A DNA stretch of 29,289 bases from Candidatus Desantisbacteria bacterium CG1_02_49_89. Its GTDB lineage: Bacteria > Desantisbacteria > UBA1551. The stretch is from positions 1 to 29,289 of the forward strand of contig MNUP01000053.1 in assembly GCA_001871075.1 (NCBI GenBank), in the 5' to 3' direction. Shown in pieces: positions 14,826 to 22,708 of this stretch; the first letter of the stretch is position 1, and every line of letters starts with the position of its first letter. The position numbers were made by a program, and so were the translations under genes. Below the pieces are notes generated by a model. It was not told where the DNA came from. It did no database searches and worked only from the letters and a program-made list of their open reading frames with translations.

Positions 14826-15809
14826 TTGGAATATAGAGAACTGGGAAAAACTGGAACAAAGGTTTCCGCGGTCGGGTTCGGCTGCTGGGCGATGGGGGCA
14901 AGCGGCTGGGGCGATGTGGATGACAGCGAATCGATAAGCGCGGCGCGCAGGGCGCTTGACCTGGGCATAAATTTCTTTGACACAGCGCCGGGATACGGGT
15001 TCAACCACTCCGAGAAGGTCCTCGCGAAAGCCCTTGAAGGAAAGCGCAAAGAAGCTTTCCTGGCGACAAAATGCGGCATAGACTGGGAGGAGAAGACCGG
15101 GAAGATCTGGAAAAACTCAAGCCCCGCTTATATCCGGAAGGACTGCGAGCGCAGCCTGCAAACGCTGAACACGGACCGCATAGACCTGCTGCAGGTGCAC
15201 TGGCCTGACGAGAAGGTCCCTATCTCCGATACTATGGGAGAGCTGGCAAAACTGCAGAAGGAAGGGAAGATAAAATATATCGGTGTTTCCAATTATTCGG
15301 TAGCGCAGATGAAGGAATGCCGGAAATATATTGAGCTTGTAAGCCTCCAGCCCCCTTTCAGCATGCTCAACCGGGGTGTTGAGCAGGAAATACTCCCCTT
15401 CTGCCTCGAGCAGAAGATATCCGCGCTGGCATACAGCCCCATACAGCAGGGCCTGCTCACCGGCAAATACACCAGGGACGCGGTTTTCCCCGAGAATGAC
15501 ATGCGCTTACACAACCCGATGTTCAAGGGCGTTATTTTTGAAAAGATCATAGCGGCGGTTGAAGAATTCAAGAAAATGGCTAAGGGATACGGCAGGACAA
15601 TGACCCAGTTCGCGATAAACTGGGTTCTGTGCAACCCGGCCCTGACCGTCGCGATAGTCGGGGCGAAGAAACCCGCGCAGGTTGAGGAGAACGCGGGCGG
15701 TGCGGGCTGGAAGATAAGTGATGAGGACCTGAAAAAGACATACGAGATACTCGACAGGCTCCAGCAGGAAATAATGCGGCAGTTAGCCGCCCAGAATAAA
15801 AACAAATAA
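14826..15809 (+). CDS. aldo/keto reductase
   Basis: A 327-residue NAD(P)H-dependent aldo/keto reductase of the single-domain TIM-barrel family. The start is TTG 14826 with GGAGG 5 nt upstream; an in-frame GTG at 14799 would translate the repeat arm. The catalytic tetrad is visible as D52, Y57, K82 and H125 (FDTAPGYG, ATKCG, LLQVHWPD). The GxSN segment YIGVSNYSVAQM and the cofactor-binding region AIVGAKKPAQVEENAG are intact. It resembles the group acting on sugars and general aldehydes. Its base composition returns to that of the metabolic genes, so it probably once followed the polyol dehydrogenase directly. Confidence 0.9.
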   Translation: MEYRELGKTGTKVSAVGFGCWAMGASGWGDVDDSESISAARRALDLGINFFDTAPGYGFNHSEKVLAKALEGKRKEAFLATKCGIDWEEKTGKIWKNSSPAYIRKDCERSLQTLNTDRIDLLQVHWPDEKVPISDTMGELAKLQKEGKIKYIGVSNYSVAQMKECRKYIELVSLQPPFSMLNRGVEQEILPFCLEQKISALAYSPIQQGLLTGKYTRDAVFPENDMRLHNPMFKGVIFEKIIAAVEEFKKMAKGYGRTMTQFAINWVLCNPALTVAIVGAKKPAQVEENAGGAGWKISDEDLKKTYEILDRLQQEIMRQLAAQNKNK

Positions 15810-15980
15810 ACCACACGATTCCACTCCCTACATGTTTCTACGAAACATAACCGTGGGAGCAGGCAGATTTTCACGCGATTGGAACCACGCTGTCATTGCG
15901 AACAAAGTGAAGCAATCTTGTTTGGATTGCTTCGTCGTTTCACTCCTCGCAATGACATATCGTTTGTAATCTCGTGGCTA
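15808..15980. repeat. iSTR element (CCACACGATT units) with two nested inserts
   Basis: The left arm AACCACACGATTCCACT (from 15808) is interrupted by a small insert (about 15826-15863, hairpin ATGTTTC-TAC-GAAACAT at 15832-15848). It resumes as AGATTTTCACGCGATT, then meets a TCATTGCG element (15891-15957). The right arm is 15958-15980. The same host family is at 7149-7318. Confidence 0.75.
15891..15957. repeat. TCATTGCG palindromic element, copy C
   Basis: TGTCATTGCG to CGCAATGACA, a 67-nt form with inner AAGCAATC/GATTGCTTC pairing, nested in the CCACACGATT element. Confidence 0.85.
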
Positions 15981-15992
15981 AAAAGGTTTAAT

Positions 15993-16712
15993 ATGAAAAA
16001 AATATTACTTTTAATTTTTTACTTTCAACTTTCAGCTTTCAGCTTTCAGCTGTGCCGGGCAGAGACACCCCTCTTCATAAACCCGGCACCGGGCAGGCCC
16101 GAGGCATTCACGTACCTCAGCGTTGACGGGAAAGATTCGGTCGTGATGACCGATTCCAGCAAATATGTCAAGGACAGGAACGGCAGGACCGTTATGGTCG
16201 TTACCTCAAGGCCCGCTGGCCGCAGGTTCAGCACCGTCATTACGATGGAATCTGTGACAATGAAACCTATTTCGGTGACAGTGACCGGGAATACCGAGGT
16301 CGTTGCCGAGGCGAAATACAGCGGCAGTATCGGTGAGATACAGTACAGGGGATGGAAAAAAAGAGAGCGCAAGCGCGTTTATGTTACGGTCCTGACATAC
16401 GACCAGCGTTCTTTGTTCTGGCTTTTCAGGGGTTATAATTTTTTAAATCCTAAAGTGACAGACGTGGACCTTGTCATGCCGCTTGGGAACCGCTGCTCTG
16501 TCAAGGTAAGGTATGTGGGCAGGGAAGAAATAACCGTGCCTGCCGGAAAATTCATGGCGCACAAGCTTGAGATGGAGCCTGACGCCCTTCTGCCCCAGAT
16601 GTCGGCAAAATTGAAAACGTATTTCTGGTTCAGCGCGGAAAAGGTGCCGAGGTTCCTGAAATACGAATACTTGACCGGCAGAAAGAAGCAGACAGCGGAG
16701 CTCCTTAAATGA
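15993..16712 (+). CDS. secreted DUF3108-like protein
   Basis: A 239-residue protein with a signal peptide (MKKILLLIFYFQLSAFSFQL, cleavage likely near CRAE). The C-terminal half (VDLVMPLGNRCSVKVRYVG, VPAGKFMAHKLEMEP, TYFWFSAEKVPRFLKYEY) resembles DUF3108-type periplasmic beta-rich proteins of unknown function; I am moderately sure of that. ATG 15993 is used because upstream in-frame codons translate repeat DNA. Oddly, the hydrophobic core of the signal peptide is encoded by four tandem CTTTCAG-type heptamers (16022-16049), the same kind of unit that fills nearby spacers. Confidence 0.75.
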   Translation: MKKILLLIFYFQLSAFSFQLCRAETPLFINPAPGRPEAFTYLSVDGKDSVVMTDSSKYVKDRNGRTVMVVTSRPAGRRFSTVITMESVTMKPISVTVTGNTEVVAEAKYSGSIGEIQYRGWKKRERKRVYVTVLTYDQRSLFWLFRGYNFLNPKVTDVDLVMPLGNRCSVKVRYVGREEITVPAGKFMAHKLEMEPDALLPQMSAKLKTYFWFSAEKVPRFLKYEYLTGRKKQTAELLK

Positions 16713-16713
16713 T

Positions 16714-16780
16714 CAGTTGTCAGTTGTCGGTTGAGAGTTGTCAGTTAACCCACAACCCACAACTCACAACGGATAACTAA
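16714..16780. repeat. iSTR element, 7-nt unit GTTGTCA
   Basis: Left arm units GTTGTCA/GTTGTCG/GTTGAGA start right at the previous stop codon (about 16714-16749). Right arm units ACAACCC/ACAACTC run to about 16780. The next ATG is 8 nt further. Confidence 0.85.
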
Positions 16781-16787
16781 ACAAGCA

Positions 16788-18128
16788 ATGAAAGACACAC
16801 TAAAAGAACTGCTGGGGAAAGAATGGAAGTGCGGGTGCGGCAGAACGCACCGCGTGCCCACAAAGGAAATTTACTGCGGCGCAAACGCGAAAGAGCGCCT
16901 GCTCAGGTTCATATTCGCCGAAATGCCCGGGCCTGACGTTGCCGTTGTCGCGGATACGAACACCTTCGCGGTCGCGGGCCAGGCTGTGGGAGAATGCCTT
17001 GCCGAGAACGGGCTGAACGTGAAAGTCCGATTATTCCCGGCAGGCAGAAAGAAACTGAAGGCGGAAAAAGAACTTGCGGAGAAACTCGGTTCTGAACTGA
17101 AGGACTTCCATTTCGCGGTTGCGTGCGGCTCAGGCACTATAAACGACCTTGTAAAATACGCGGCAACGATCGCAAAGATACCGTATATCTCGTATCCCAC
17201 AGCCCCATCCATGAACGGGTATCCTTCTCCGATAGCCGCGCTTTCATACAAGGGCACAAAGAAAACGCTTGCCGCTATACCGCCTGCCGCGGTGATCGCG
17301 GACCTGGACATCCTGCGCAACGCGCCGGAGGATATGATACAGGCGGGCATCGGCGACGGGATCTCAAAATCGGTCTGTAACATCGACTGGGCCGTGTCCC
17401 GTTTCATAAAAAAAGAGTATTTCTGCCCCCTGCCCGGAAAGATGATGGCAGGCGTGATGGGTTTTTACACAGGGAACGCGAAAAAGGCCGCGGGCAGGGA
17501 CCCTGCGGCGATAAAAGGATTGTTTGAAGCGCTTAACCTTGCCGGGGTGTCAATGGTGATCGCGGGTTCGTCCGCCCCGGCTTCAGGCGGGGAGCACCTG
17601 ATCTCCCACTTCCTTGACATGTCCAATTCTTCGAAGGGAAAAGACATGAACCTCCACGGCCGGCAGGTGGGCGTGACGACAGTATTGAGCGCGAAGCTGT
17701 ACGAGAAACTGCTTAAATTAGACACTGATTTACGCAGATTACCACAGTTAAAGAAGCATTACGCCGGAGACAGGCAGACTAAAAAAGAATTCATGAGCCG
17801 CTACGGAAAGAAAATGGCCGGGGAAGTATACCGGGAATTTATGACAAAGTACCTGCCTCCGGACAAGAAAGAAAAGGAGCTGTTGTTTATCCTGAAGAAC
17901 TGGGGGAAGATCAAAGATATGATCAGGAAAAACCTGGTCCCAAGCAAAGTGCTTGAAAAAACCCTCAGGCGATCAGGAGCCCCTGTTTCGTTCACAAAAC
18001 TCGCGATTACAAGAGCGGTATTCCGCAGCGCGATACTTCACGCAAGGGAAATCCGGGGAAGGTACACGGTCCTGGACCTGGCGTATGACGTCGATATACT
18101 TGAAAGTTTTGCAAATGATGTCGTGTGA
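16788..18128 (+). CDS. sn-glycerol-1-phosphate dehydrogenase-like enzyme
   Basis: A 446-residue iron-type dehydrogenase of the glycerol-1-phosphate dehydrogenase (EgsA/AraM) group, reducing dihydroxyacetone phosphate to glycerol-1-phosphate with NAD(P)H and a divalent metal. Seen are the N-terminal CGCGRTHRVPT, the nucleotide loop CGSGTINDLVKY (113-124), YPTAPSMNGY, GIGDGISK, and the metal-binding SAPASGGEHLISH (E269, H270, H274). Bacterial members occur in arabinose operons or feed unusual glycerophospholipids. There is no obvious Shine-Dalgarno. Codons 311-321 (LDTDLRRLPQL) come from a 9-nt repeat resembling intergenic iSTR DNA. The stop codon is the start of a TGATTACAG repeat. Confidence 0.88.
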   Translation: MKDTLKELLGKEWKCGCGRTHRVPTKEIYCGANAKERLLRFIFAEMPGPDVAVVADTNTFAVAGQAVGECLAENGLNVKVRLFPAGRKKLKAEKELAEKLGSELKDFHFAVACGSGTINDLVKYAATIAKIPYISYPTAPSMNGYPSPIAALSYKGTKKTLAAIPPAAVIADLDILRNAPEDMIQAGIGDGISKSVCNIDWAVSRFIKKEYFCPLPGKMMAGVMGFYTGNAKKAAGRDPAAIKGLFEALNLAGVSMVIAGSSAPASGGEHLISHFLDMSNSSKGKDMNLHGRQVGVTTVLSAKLYEKLLKLDTDLRRLPQLKKHYAGDRQTKKEFMSRYGKKMAGEVYREFMTKYLPPDKKEKELLFILKNWGKIKDMIRKNLVPSKVLEKTLRRSGAPVSFTKLAITRAVFRSAILHAREIRGRYTVLDLAYDVDILESFANDVV

Positions 18129-18251
18129 TTACAGTGATTCTAACTGAGATTACGGTGATTATTTTAAGAAAGGACCAAAATCAGGATTTGTTAATCTCGG
18201 TATATTTCAATAATCACTGTAATCATTTTCAAGAAATCACTGAAATCATAT
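18126..18251. repeat. complete iSTR element, unit TGATTACGG
   Basis: The left arm (18126-18166) begins on the G1PDH stop codon and repeats TGATTACAG/GATTACGGT. The right arm (about 18191-18251) repeats AATCACTGT/AATCATTTT. The same unit occurs at 3582-3618. Confidence 0.85.
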
Positions 18252-18273
18252 TTTCGAGTGGAACGAGGAAATA

Positions 18274-19572
18274 ATGCTGGCGTCAAAAGTTTTCGTATTT
18301 TTCACCGAGTTGACAAGGCAGTTCCTGCTGAGCAAAACCGGCAAACCCCTGGGCAGGATCTTTGACCTTATAGTCGACCAGAAGGAAATGTTCCCCCGGG
18401 TCATTTCGGTAGTGGTATCAACAGGGGTGATCAGGAGATCCTACGCGGTTTTCCCCTGGGAAAAGATACAGACAACGGATGAGTGCTGCCTTATTACTGA
18501 AGCGCAGGACCTGGTTTTTAAGGATTTCTACCAGGCTGAAAACGGTATGTCCCTGCGCAGGGACATCCTTGACAAGCAGATCGTAGACACGCTGAACCGC
18601 AAGGTTGTGCGCGTTAACGACATTCACCTGCTCAGGGCTGAGAATAACCTGCACATAGCCCACGTTGACATAGGGATGCGCGGCCTGTTAAGGCGCCTTG
18701 ACCTTGAGCTCGCGGTGGACAATATTATACGGTTTTTCAGGCCGGACGCGAAATACCTTGAAAACGATATGTTCATATCCTGGAAATACGTCCAGCCCCT
18801 TGCCATCCACCCGATAAAGGGAATGATAACTTTGAGCGTAAGCCAGGAACAACTCTCGAGCATACCGCCTGCTGAACTGGGAGACATAATACTTGGCCTG
18901 GACGTTTACGAGCGCGTCGCTTTGTTCAGGTCGCTCGACATTAAAATGAAGGTCAAGGCGCTTCTCGGGCTGGAGGCCGGGGTCCAGAAAAGCCTGGTGG
19001 AGGACATGGATCCCAAATCCATAGCCGATATACTCAACCTGATGCCTCCTGACAACGCGGCTGACCTGCTGGGAGAGTTTTCCGACAGGCAGACAGACAG
19101 CCTTTTCAACGTTATGGAAAGCGACAAGGCGAAAAAACTCGCGGCACTGCTGGGGCACGAGGCGCATTCAGCGGGCGGGCTGATGACAACCGAATTCATA
19201 ACCCTGCCGGAAAATATCACCGTTGAGGAAGCTATAAACCGCATCAAGGGTATGACCGGGAAGGCTGAAACGATATATTACGGTTACATCGTTGATGACG
19301 CGCGCCATCTTATCGGGATGACCACGTTCCGGCACCTGCTTTTTGCCCAGCCGCAGAAACTCATAAGTGAGATCATGATAAAAAGGCCGGTGCGCGTGCA
19401 TTTGACTGACACCGCGCGCAAGGTTGCGTTCCTTTTTGATAAATACGGCCTGCTGGCAATACCGGTTGTGAACGGAGAAGCGGTGATCCACGGCATAATA
19501 ACCGTTGACGACATACTGGGTCACATAATCCAGAAGGCGTACAAGAAACGCGCGCGCAAGCCTAAATTATAA
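18274..19572 (+). CDS. soluble PRC-barrel / MgtE-N / CBS-domain protein
   Basis: A 432-residue cytoplasmic protein. Two PRC-barrel-like segments occupy about residues 15-85 and 105-165. An MgtE N-terminal helical domain follows (PPAELGDIILGLDVYERVALF, MDPKSIADILNLMPPDNAADLLGEF), then a CBS pair (LMTTEFITLPENITVEEAI; MIKRPVRVHLTDTARKVAFL). The MgtE transmembrane domain is absent. In MgtE channels the N and CBS domains sense Mg2+ and gate the pore. A free-standing version beside a transporter suggests it regulates the NRAMP-like protein that follows. The start has GAGG 7 nt upstream. Domain calls are by recognisable motifs; the regulatory role is inference. Confidence 0.87.
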   Translation: MLASKVFVFFTELTRQFLLSKTGKPLGRIFDLIVDQKEMFPRVISVVVSTGVIRRSYAVFPWEKIQTTDECCLITEAQDLVFKDFYQAENGMSLRRDILDKQIVDTLNRKVVRVNDIHLLRAENNLHIAHVDIGMRGLLRRLDLELAVDNIIRFFRPDAKYLENDMFISWKYVQPLAIHPIKGMITLSVSQEQLSSIPPAELGDIILGLDVYERVALFRSLDIKMKVKALLGLEAGVQKSLVEDMDPKSIADILNLMPPDNAADLLGEFSDRQTDSLFNVMESDKAKKLAALLGHEAHSAGGLMTTEFITLPENITVEEAINRIKGMTGKAETIYYGYIVDDARHLIGMTTFRHLLFAQPQKLISEIMIKRPVRVHLTDTARKVAFLFDKYGLLAIPVVNGEAVIHGIITVDDILGHIIQKAYKKRARKPKL

Positions 19573-19575
19573 TAC

Positions 19576-19680
19576 AATTATGAATTATGAATGATGAATT
19601 ATGAGTCAGATGCATGGAATTATATTTAAATTAATACCTTGTTGTTGATTCATAACTCATAATTCATAACTCATAACTAA
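19576..19680. repeat. iSTR element, 7-nt unit ATTATGA
   Basis: Left arm ATTATGA/ATGATGA units (19576-19606), loop ATGGAATTATATTTAAA to ACCTTGTTGTTGA, right arm TCATAAC/TCATAAT units to 19680. It is a close relative of the 7681-7782 element, especially in the loop. Confidence 0.88.
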
Positions 19681-19689
19681 GGATTCTGT

Positions 19690-20916
19690 ATGAAGAATAA
19701 GTGGTGGATCGGAATGCTGGCTTTCCTGGCAGTGCTGGGGCCGGGCATAATCACTTCCAACGTGGATAACGACGCGGGCGGCATAACCACATACTCGCTT
19801 GCGGGAGCGAATTTCGGCTACACCCTTTTGTGGTCGCTGATACCCATAACCCTGGTTCTTATAATAGTTCAGGAGATGTGCGCGAGGATGGGGGTGGTGA
19901 CCGGGAAGGGGCTTGCAGACCTGATACGGGAAAACTACGGCGTGAAGATAACATTCTTAATGATGACCGCGCTTTTCTTCGTGAATCTCGGCAACACGAT
20001 CTCGGAGTTTGCGGGCATCGCGGCAAGTTGCGAGATATTCGGCGTAAGCAAATTCCTGTCCGTGCCGCTTTGCGCTATGGCGGTGTGGCTGCTTGTGGTA
20101 AAGGGCACTTATAAATCGGTTGAGAAGGTTTTCCTTGTGGCGTGTGTGTTCTACATAACCTATATTTTTTCCGGTTTCCTGGCAAAACCGGACTGGGCAG
20201 AGGTCATCCCCCAGACTTTCAAGCCGGCTTTCCAGTTCAGGTCGTTCGCATACCTTACCATGCTCATGGGCCTTGTCGGCACCACGATAGCTCCCTGGAT
20301 GCAGTTCTATTTGCAGGCATCGGTAGTGGAAAAAGGTGTTTCCCTTGAAAATTACAAGTATTCGCGGGCCGACGTGGTCGTCGGGAGCTTTGTGGTGAAT
20401 TTCGTGGCGTTCTTTATTATTGTTGCCTGCGCAGCAACGATATTCAAGGCCGGAATACACGTTGAAACCGCGAAGGACGCGGCGATGGCGCTTGCCCCTC
20501 TCGCGGGAAAATACTGTGCCTCCCTGTTCGCTTTCGGGCTTCTGAACGCCTCGCTTTTCGCGGCATCGATCCTGCCCCTTTCCACAGCTTACTTCATCTG
20601 CGAGGCATTCGGGTGGGAGTCAGGCGTGAATAAAAAATTCCGGGAAGCCCCGCATTTCTATTCCATTTACACCGGCACCATAGTTTTTTCCGCGGGGCTT
20701 GTGCTGCTGCCGAAATTCCCGCTCATAAAGGCGATGTATATTTCTCAGGTCATAAACGGGATACTTCTGCCCTTCGTGCTTATTTTCATGCTGCTGCTCA
20801 TAAATAAAAGGGAGCTGATGGGCGGCTATATCAACTCGCGGTTCTTCAACATTGTTTCCTGGGTAACGGTCCTGGCTCTTCTGGGCCTATCTGTGGGAAT
20901 GCTGGTTACGCTTTAA
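19690..20916 (+). CDS. NRAMP-family divalent metal transporter with atypical site
   Basis: A 408-residue integral membrane protein of the NRAMP (SLC11) fold with about eleven hydrophobic segments. TM1 starts GPGIITSNVDNDAGGITTYS: aligned to the canonical D-P-G-N motif it reads D-A-G-G, so the Asp remains while Asn is lost. TM6 (GTTIAPWMQFYLQAS) has Ala-Pro-Trp where canonical Mn2+/Fe2+ transporters have Met-Pro-His. Loss of the methionine is a feature reported for NRAMP-related Mg2+ transporters. The neighbouring MgtE-N/CBS protein fits a Mg2+ or hard-ion substrate. Fold assignment is secure; substrate is inference. Confidence 0.88.
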   Translation: MKNKWWIGMLAFLAVLGPGIITSNVDNDAGGITTYSLAGANFGYTLLWSLIPITLVLIIVQEMCARMGVVTGKGLADLIRENYGVKITFLMMTALFFVNLGNTISEFAGIAASCEIFGVSKFLSVPLCAMAVWLLVVKGTYKSVEKVFLVACVFYITYIFSGFLAKPDWAEVIPQTFKPAFQFRSFAYLTMLMGLVGTTIAPWMQFYLQASVVEKGVSLENYKYSRADVVVGSFVVNFVAFFIIVACAATIFKAGIHVETAKDAAMALAPLAGKYCASLFAFGLLNASLFAASILPLSTAYFICEAFGWESGVNKKFREAPHFYSIYTGTIVFSAGLVLLPKFPLIKAMYISQVINGILLPFVLIFMLLLINKRELMGGYINSRFFNIVSWVTVLALLGLSVGMLVTL

Positions 20917-20954
20917 AAAATAGGGACAAGAGGTTAGGGATCAGTGTAAGGAGT

Positions 20955-21032
20955 GGATAAGGGAAGTAGCTTATCCCGAAGGGATCCCTTTGGGATTCTG
21001 CAATATATGTAGCGGTCCCGATTTATCGGGAC
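20955..21032. repeat. three successive palindromes upstream of the ATPase promoter
   Basis: GGATAAG/CTTATCC (20955-20976), a near-perfect 20-nt palindrome centred on GGGATCCC (20975-20994), and GTCCCG-ATTTAT-CGGGAC (21015-21032) preceded by AGCGGT. The last has a relative at 23686-23706 with the same loop and a different stem. Confidence 0.65.
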
Positions 21033-21060
21033 TAAGTATTGTTAATTCAGGGAATTGCTC

Positions 21061-21180
21061 ATTACACTTTTTTGTGTTACACTAAATGGTGTTACACTAA
21101 AAAGTGTAATATATACTGTTTTACTTGACAATTACACAATTTTGTGTTATACTATTTTGTGTAATACAAAAATGTGTAAT
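21061..21180 (+). promoter_or_regulatory. palindrome-packed operator region of the AAA ATPase gene
   Basis: At least eight GTGTAA/TTACAC half-sites occur in 120 bp. They include a 13-nt direct repeat GTGTTACACTAAA at 21074 and 21089 (15-nt period), TTACACT-AAAA-AGTGTAA (21092-21109), ACACAATTTTGTGT (21134-21147) inside the promoter spacer, and GTGTAAT boxes up to the ribosome site. This is the layout of a tightly repressed, probably autoregulated promoter. Confidence 0.8.
21125..21153 (+). promoter_or_regulatory. sigma-70 promoter of the AAA ATPase gene
   Basis: TTGACA (21125-21130) and TATACT (21148-21153) are separated by exactly 17 nt. The spacer is itself a TTACAC/GTGTTA palindrome. Confidence 0.88.
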
Positions 21181-21189
21181 GGGGGTTAT

Positions 21190-22320
21190 ATGGAAAATCC
21201 TTTTATTTATGGCGAAAGAGTAACAGGCGAATACTTTTGGGATAGAGAACAAGAGGTTGAAAGGCTCAAAATAGATTTGTTAAGCTCCCAGAAGGTTTTC
21301 TTGATATCTTCACGCAAGATGGGAAAATCTTCTCTTGTTGCCACAGTTCTGGAACAACTGGAAAAGCAGGGAATAATAACCGTGTATCTCGACCTGGAAA
21401 AATTTTCTTCCTACGATAAATTACTGGAAAGATACCTGAACTGTCTGATGAAACATGAAGGACCGCTTGAAAAGGCGCTTGATTTCATAAAGCAGCTCCT
21501 GCCTCAATTGAGACCGGAAATAAGGCTTGATGAAGAGGGAAAACCATTTTTCTCATTTGGTCTGGGACGGTCACCCCAAGGTATAGAGAACATCGAGTCA
21601 GAAATATATGAATTGCCCGGAAAGATCAGCGAAAAGAAAGGAAAAAAAATAGTTATTGTGTTTGATGAATTTCAGGAGATTTTGGATTTTAACGGCAAAC
21701 ATATTGAAGGCGTGATCAGGTCGGAAGTTCAGCGCCAAAGAAACGTTGGGTATGTGTTCTGCGGTTCAAAGAAACACCTGCTTGCGGATATGGTAAGCTC
21801 CCCGGAAAGGCCGTTCTATCAGATTGGCCCCATAATGCGCCTGGATAAAATACCGGGGGAAACAATGCTGAGGTTTTTAAAAGAGAAATTTCTTTCCGCA
21901 AACATTGATGTTGACGGCGGATGTTTAGATCAAATCATTGAGTTCTCCCGGGGCGTGCCTCATTACGTGCAAATGCTTGCGCACAGACTCTGGGATTACA
22001 GTGTCTCTAAGGGCAAGGCGGAAGCCGGAGATGTTCAAAAGGTTGTAAACGAGCTTATCAGTCAGTCCTTTGAGGAATTTCAGTCCAGGTGGGGGAACCT
22101 GATTACCTCAAAAAAATTATTATTGAAAGCAATTTCAGTATCAGGCGGGCAGAATGTCCTTTCAAAAAAATATATGACGGAACACAATCTCGGATATCCC
22201 TCTTCAATCAGAAGAACTCTCTTGTCCCTTATGGATGAGGGAATTCTTGACAAAGAAGACGGCAGTTATTTCTTTACCGATCTTCTCTTCTGTAGGTGGA
22301 CAAAGGATTATGTGGAGTAA
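21190..22320 (+). CDS. archaeal-type AAA ATPase (ATPase_2/STAND-like) with C-terminal winged helix
   Basis: A 376-residue P-loop ATPase of the group common in archaea and patchily found in bacteria. An N-terminal NPFIYGERV leads to a variant Walker A, SSRKMGKSS (G45-K46-S47), where the usual first glycine is serine. Walker B is KIVIVFDEFQEI (D159, E160), sensor-like YVFCGSKKHLL follows, and a C-terminal winged-helix region (SSIRRTLLSLMDEGILDKEDGSYFFTD) ends the protein. ATG 21190 follows GGGGG. An in-frame ATG 45 codons upstream lies before the promoter and is rejected. Related proteins are linked to mobile DNA, but no clear function is known. The promoter architecture suggests self-repression. 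Confidence 0.87.
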   Translation: MENPFIYGERVTGEYFWDREQEVERLKIDLLSSQKVFLISSRKMGKSSLVATVLEQLEKQGIITVYLDLEKFSSYDKLLERYLNCLMKHEGPLEKALDFIKQLLPQLRPEIRLDEEGKPFFSFGLGRSPQGIENIESEIYELPGKISEKKGKKIVIVFDEFQEILDFNGKHIEGVIRSEVQRQRNVGYVFCGSKKHLLADMVSSPERPFYQIGPIMRLDKIPGETMLRFLKEKFLSANIDVDGGCLDQIIEFSRGVPHYVQMLAHRLWDYSVSKGKAEAGDVQKVVNELISQSFEEFQSRWGNLITSKKLLLKAISVSGGQNVLSKKYMTEHNLGYPSSIRRTLLSLMDEGILDKEDGSYFFTDLLFCRWTKDYVE

Positions 22321-22350
22321 AGTTTTTGATTTGAAATTACTTATACTTCA

Positions 22351-22430
22351 GTCATTGCGGCAATCTATTTAAACAATCGTAGGGCAAACCTTCTCACCAG
22401 ACCCGCCAATCTTTAAGGAGGGAGGTTTGC
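22351..22430. repeat. partial TCATTGCG end and GGCAAACCTT/AGGTTTGC element
   Basis: GTCATTGCGGCAATCT (22351-22366) is a truncated TCATTGCG element. GGGCAAACCTT (22382-22392) and AGGTTTGC (22423-22430) are inverted ends of another family, seen again at 25259-25334. Confidence 0.55.
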
Positions 22431-22443
22431 GAGGAGATGTTGC

Positions 22444-22653
22444 ATGCCTACCGAATTGAACCAGATTTTAGTTAAAGGAGAACATTTTTATCACAGCTTT
22501 TCCTTTGACATTGACGATTTCATTGGGGATGGTATCTGGTGGCTGCAGATTTATAATAATGACCGCAGTCTTATCTATGATAAGCCATTTGCGTCAAGTA
22601 TGGGCGATTTGAATAAAAGGAAAGTCAGAAAAATTATAAATGAAGAATTTTAA
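22444..22653 (+). CDS. small hypothetical protein
   Basis: A 69-residue protein I do not recognise. It is rich in Asp, Phe and Trp (HSFSFDIDDFIGDGIWWLQI) and ends with a basic helix (LNKRKVRKIINEEF). GAGGAG lies 7 nt upstream of the ATG, partly supplied by a repeat element. It sits in the AT-rich island between the AAA ATPase and the nuclease-like gene; a link to either is only suggested by position. Confidence 0.5.
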   Translation: MPTELNQILVKGEHFYHSFSFDIDDFIGDGIWWLQIYNNDRSLIYDKPFASSMGDLNKRKVRKIINEEF

Positions 22654-22708
22654 AACTATAAGGGCATTGTAATCTGATAATTCATTTTTATTCTATTTGG
22701 GAGGAAAT

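Noticed and set aside
21055-21189. 45-codon N-terminal extension of the AAA ATPase
   Set aside because: It would start upstream of the -35 box of a consensus promoter and translates the operator palindromes; ATG 21190 has a GGGGG site.
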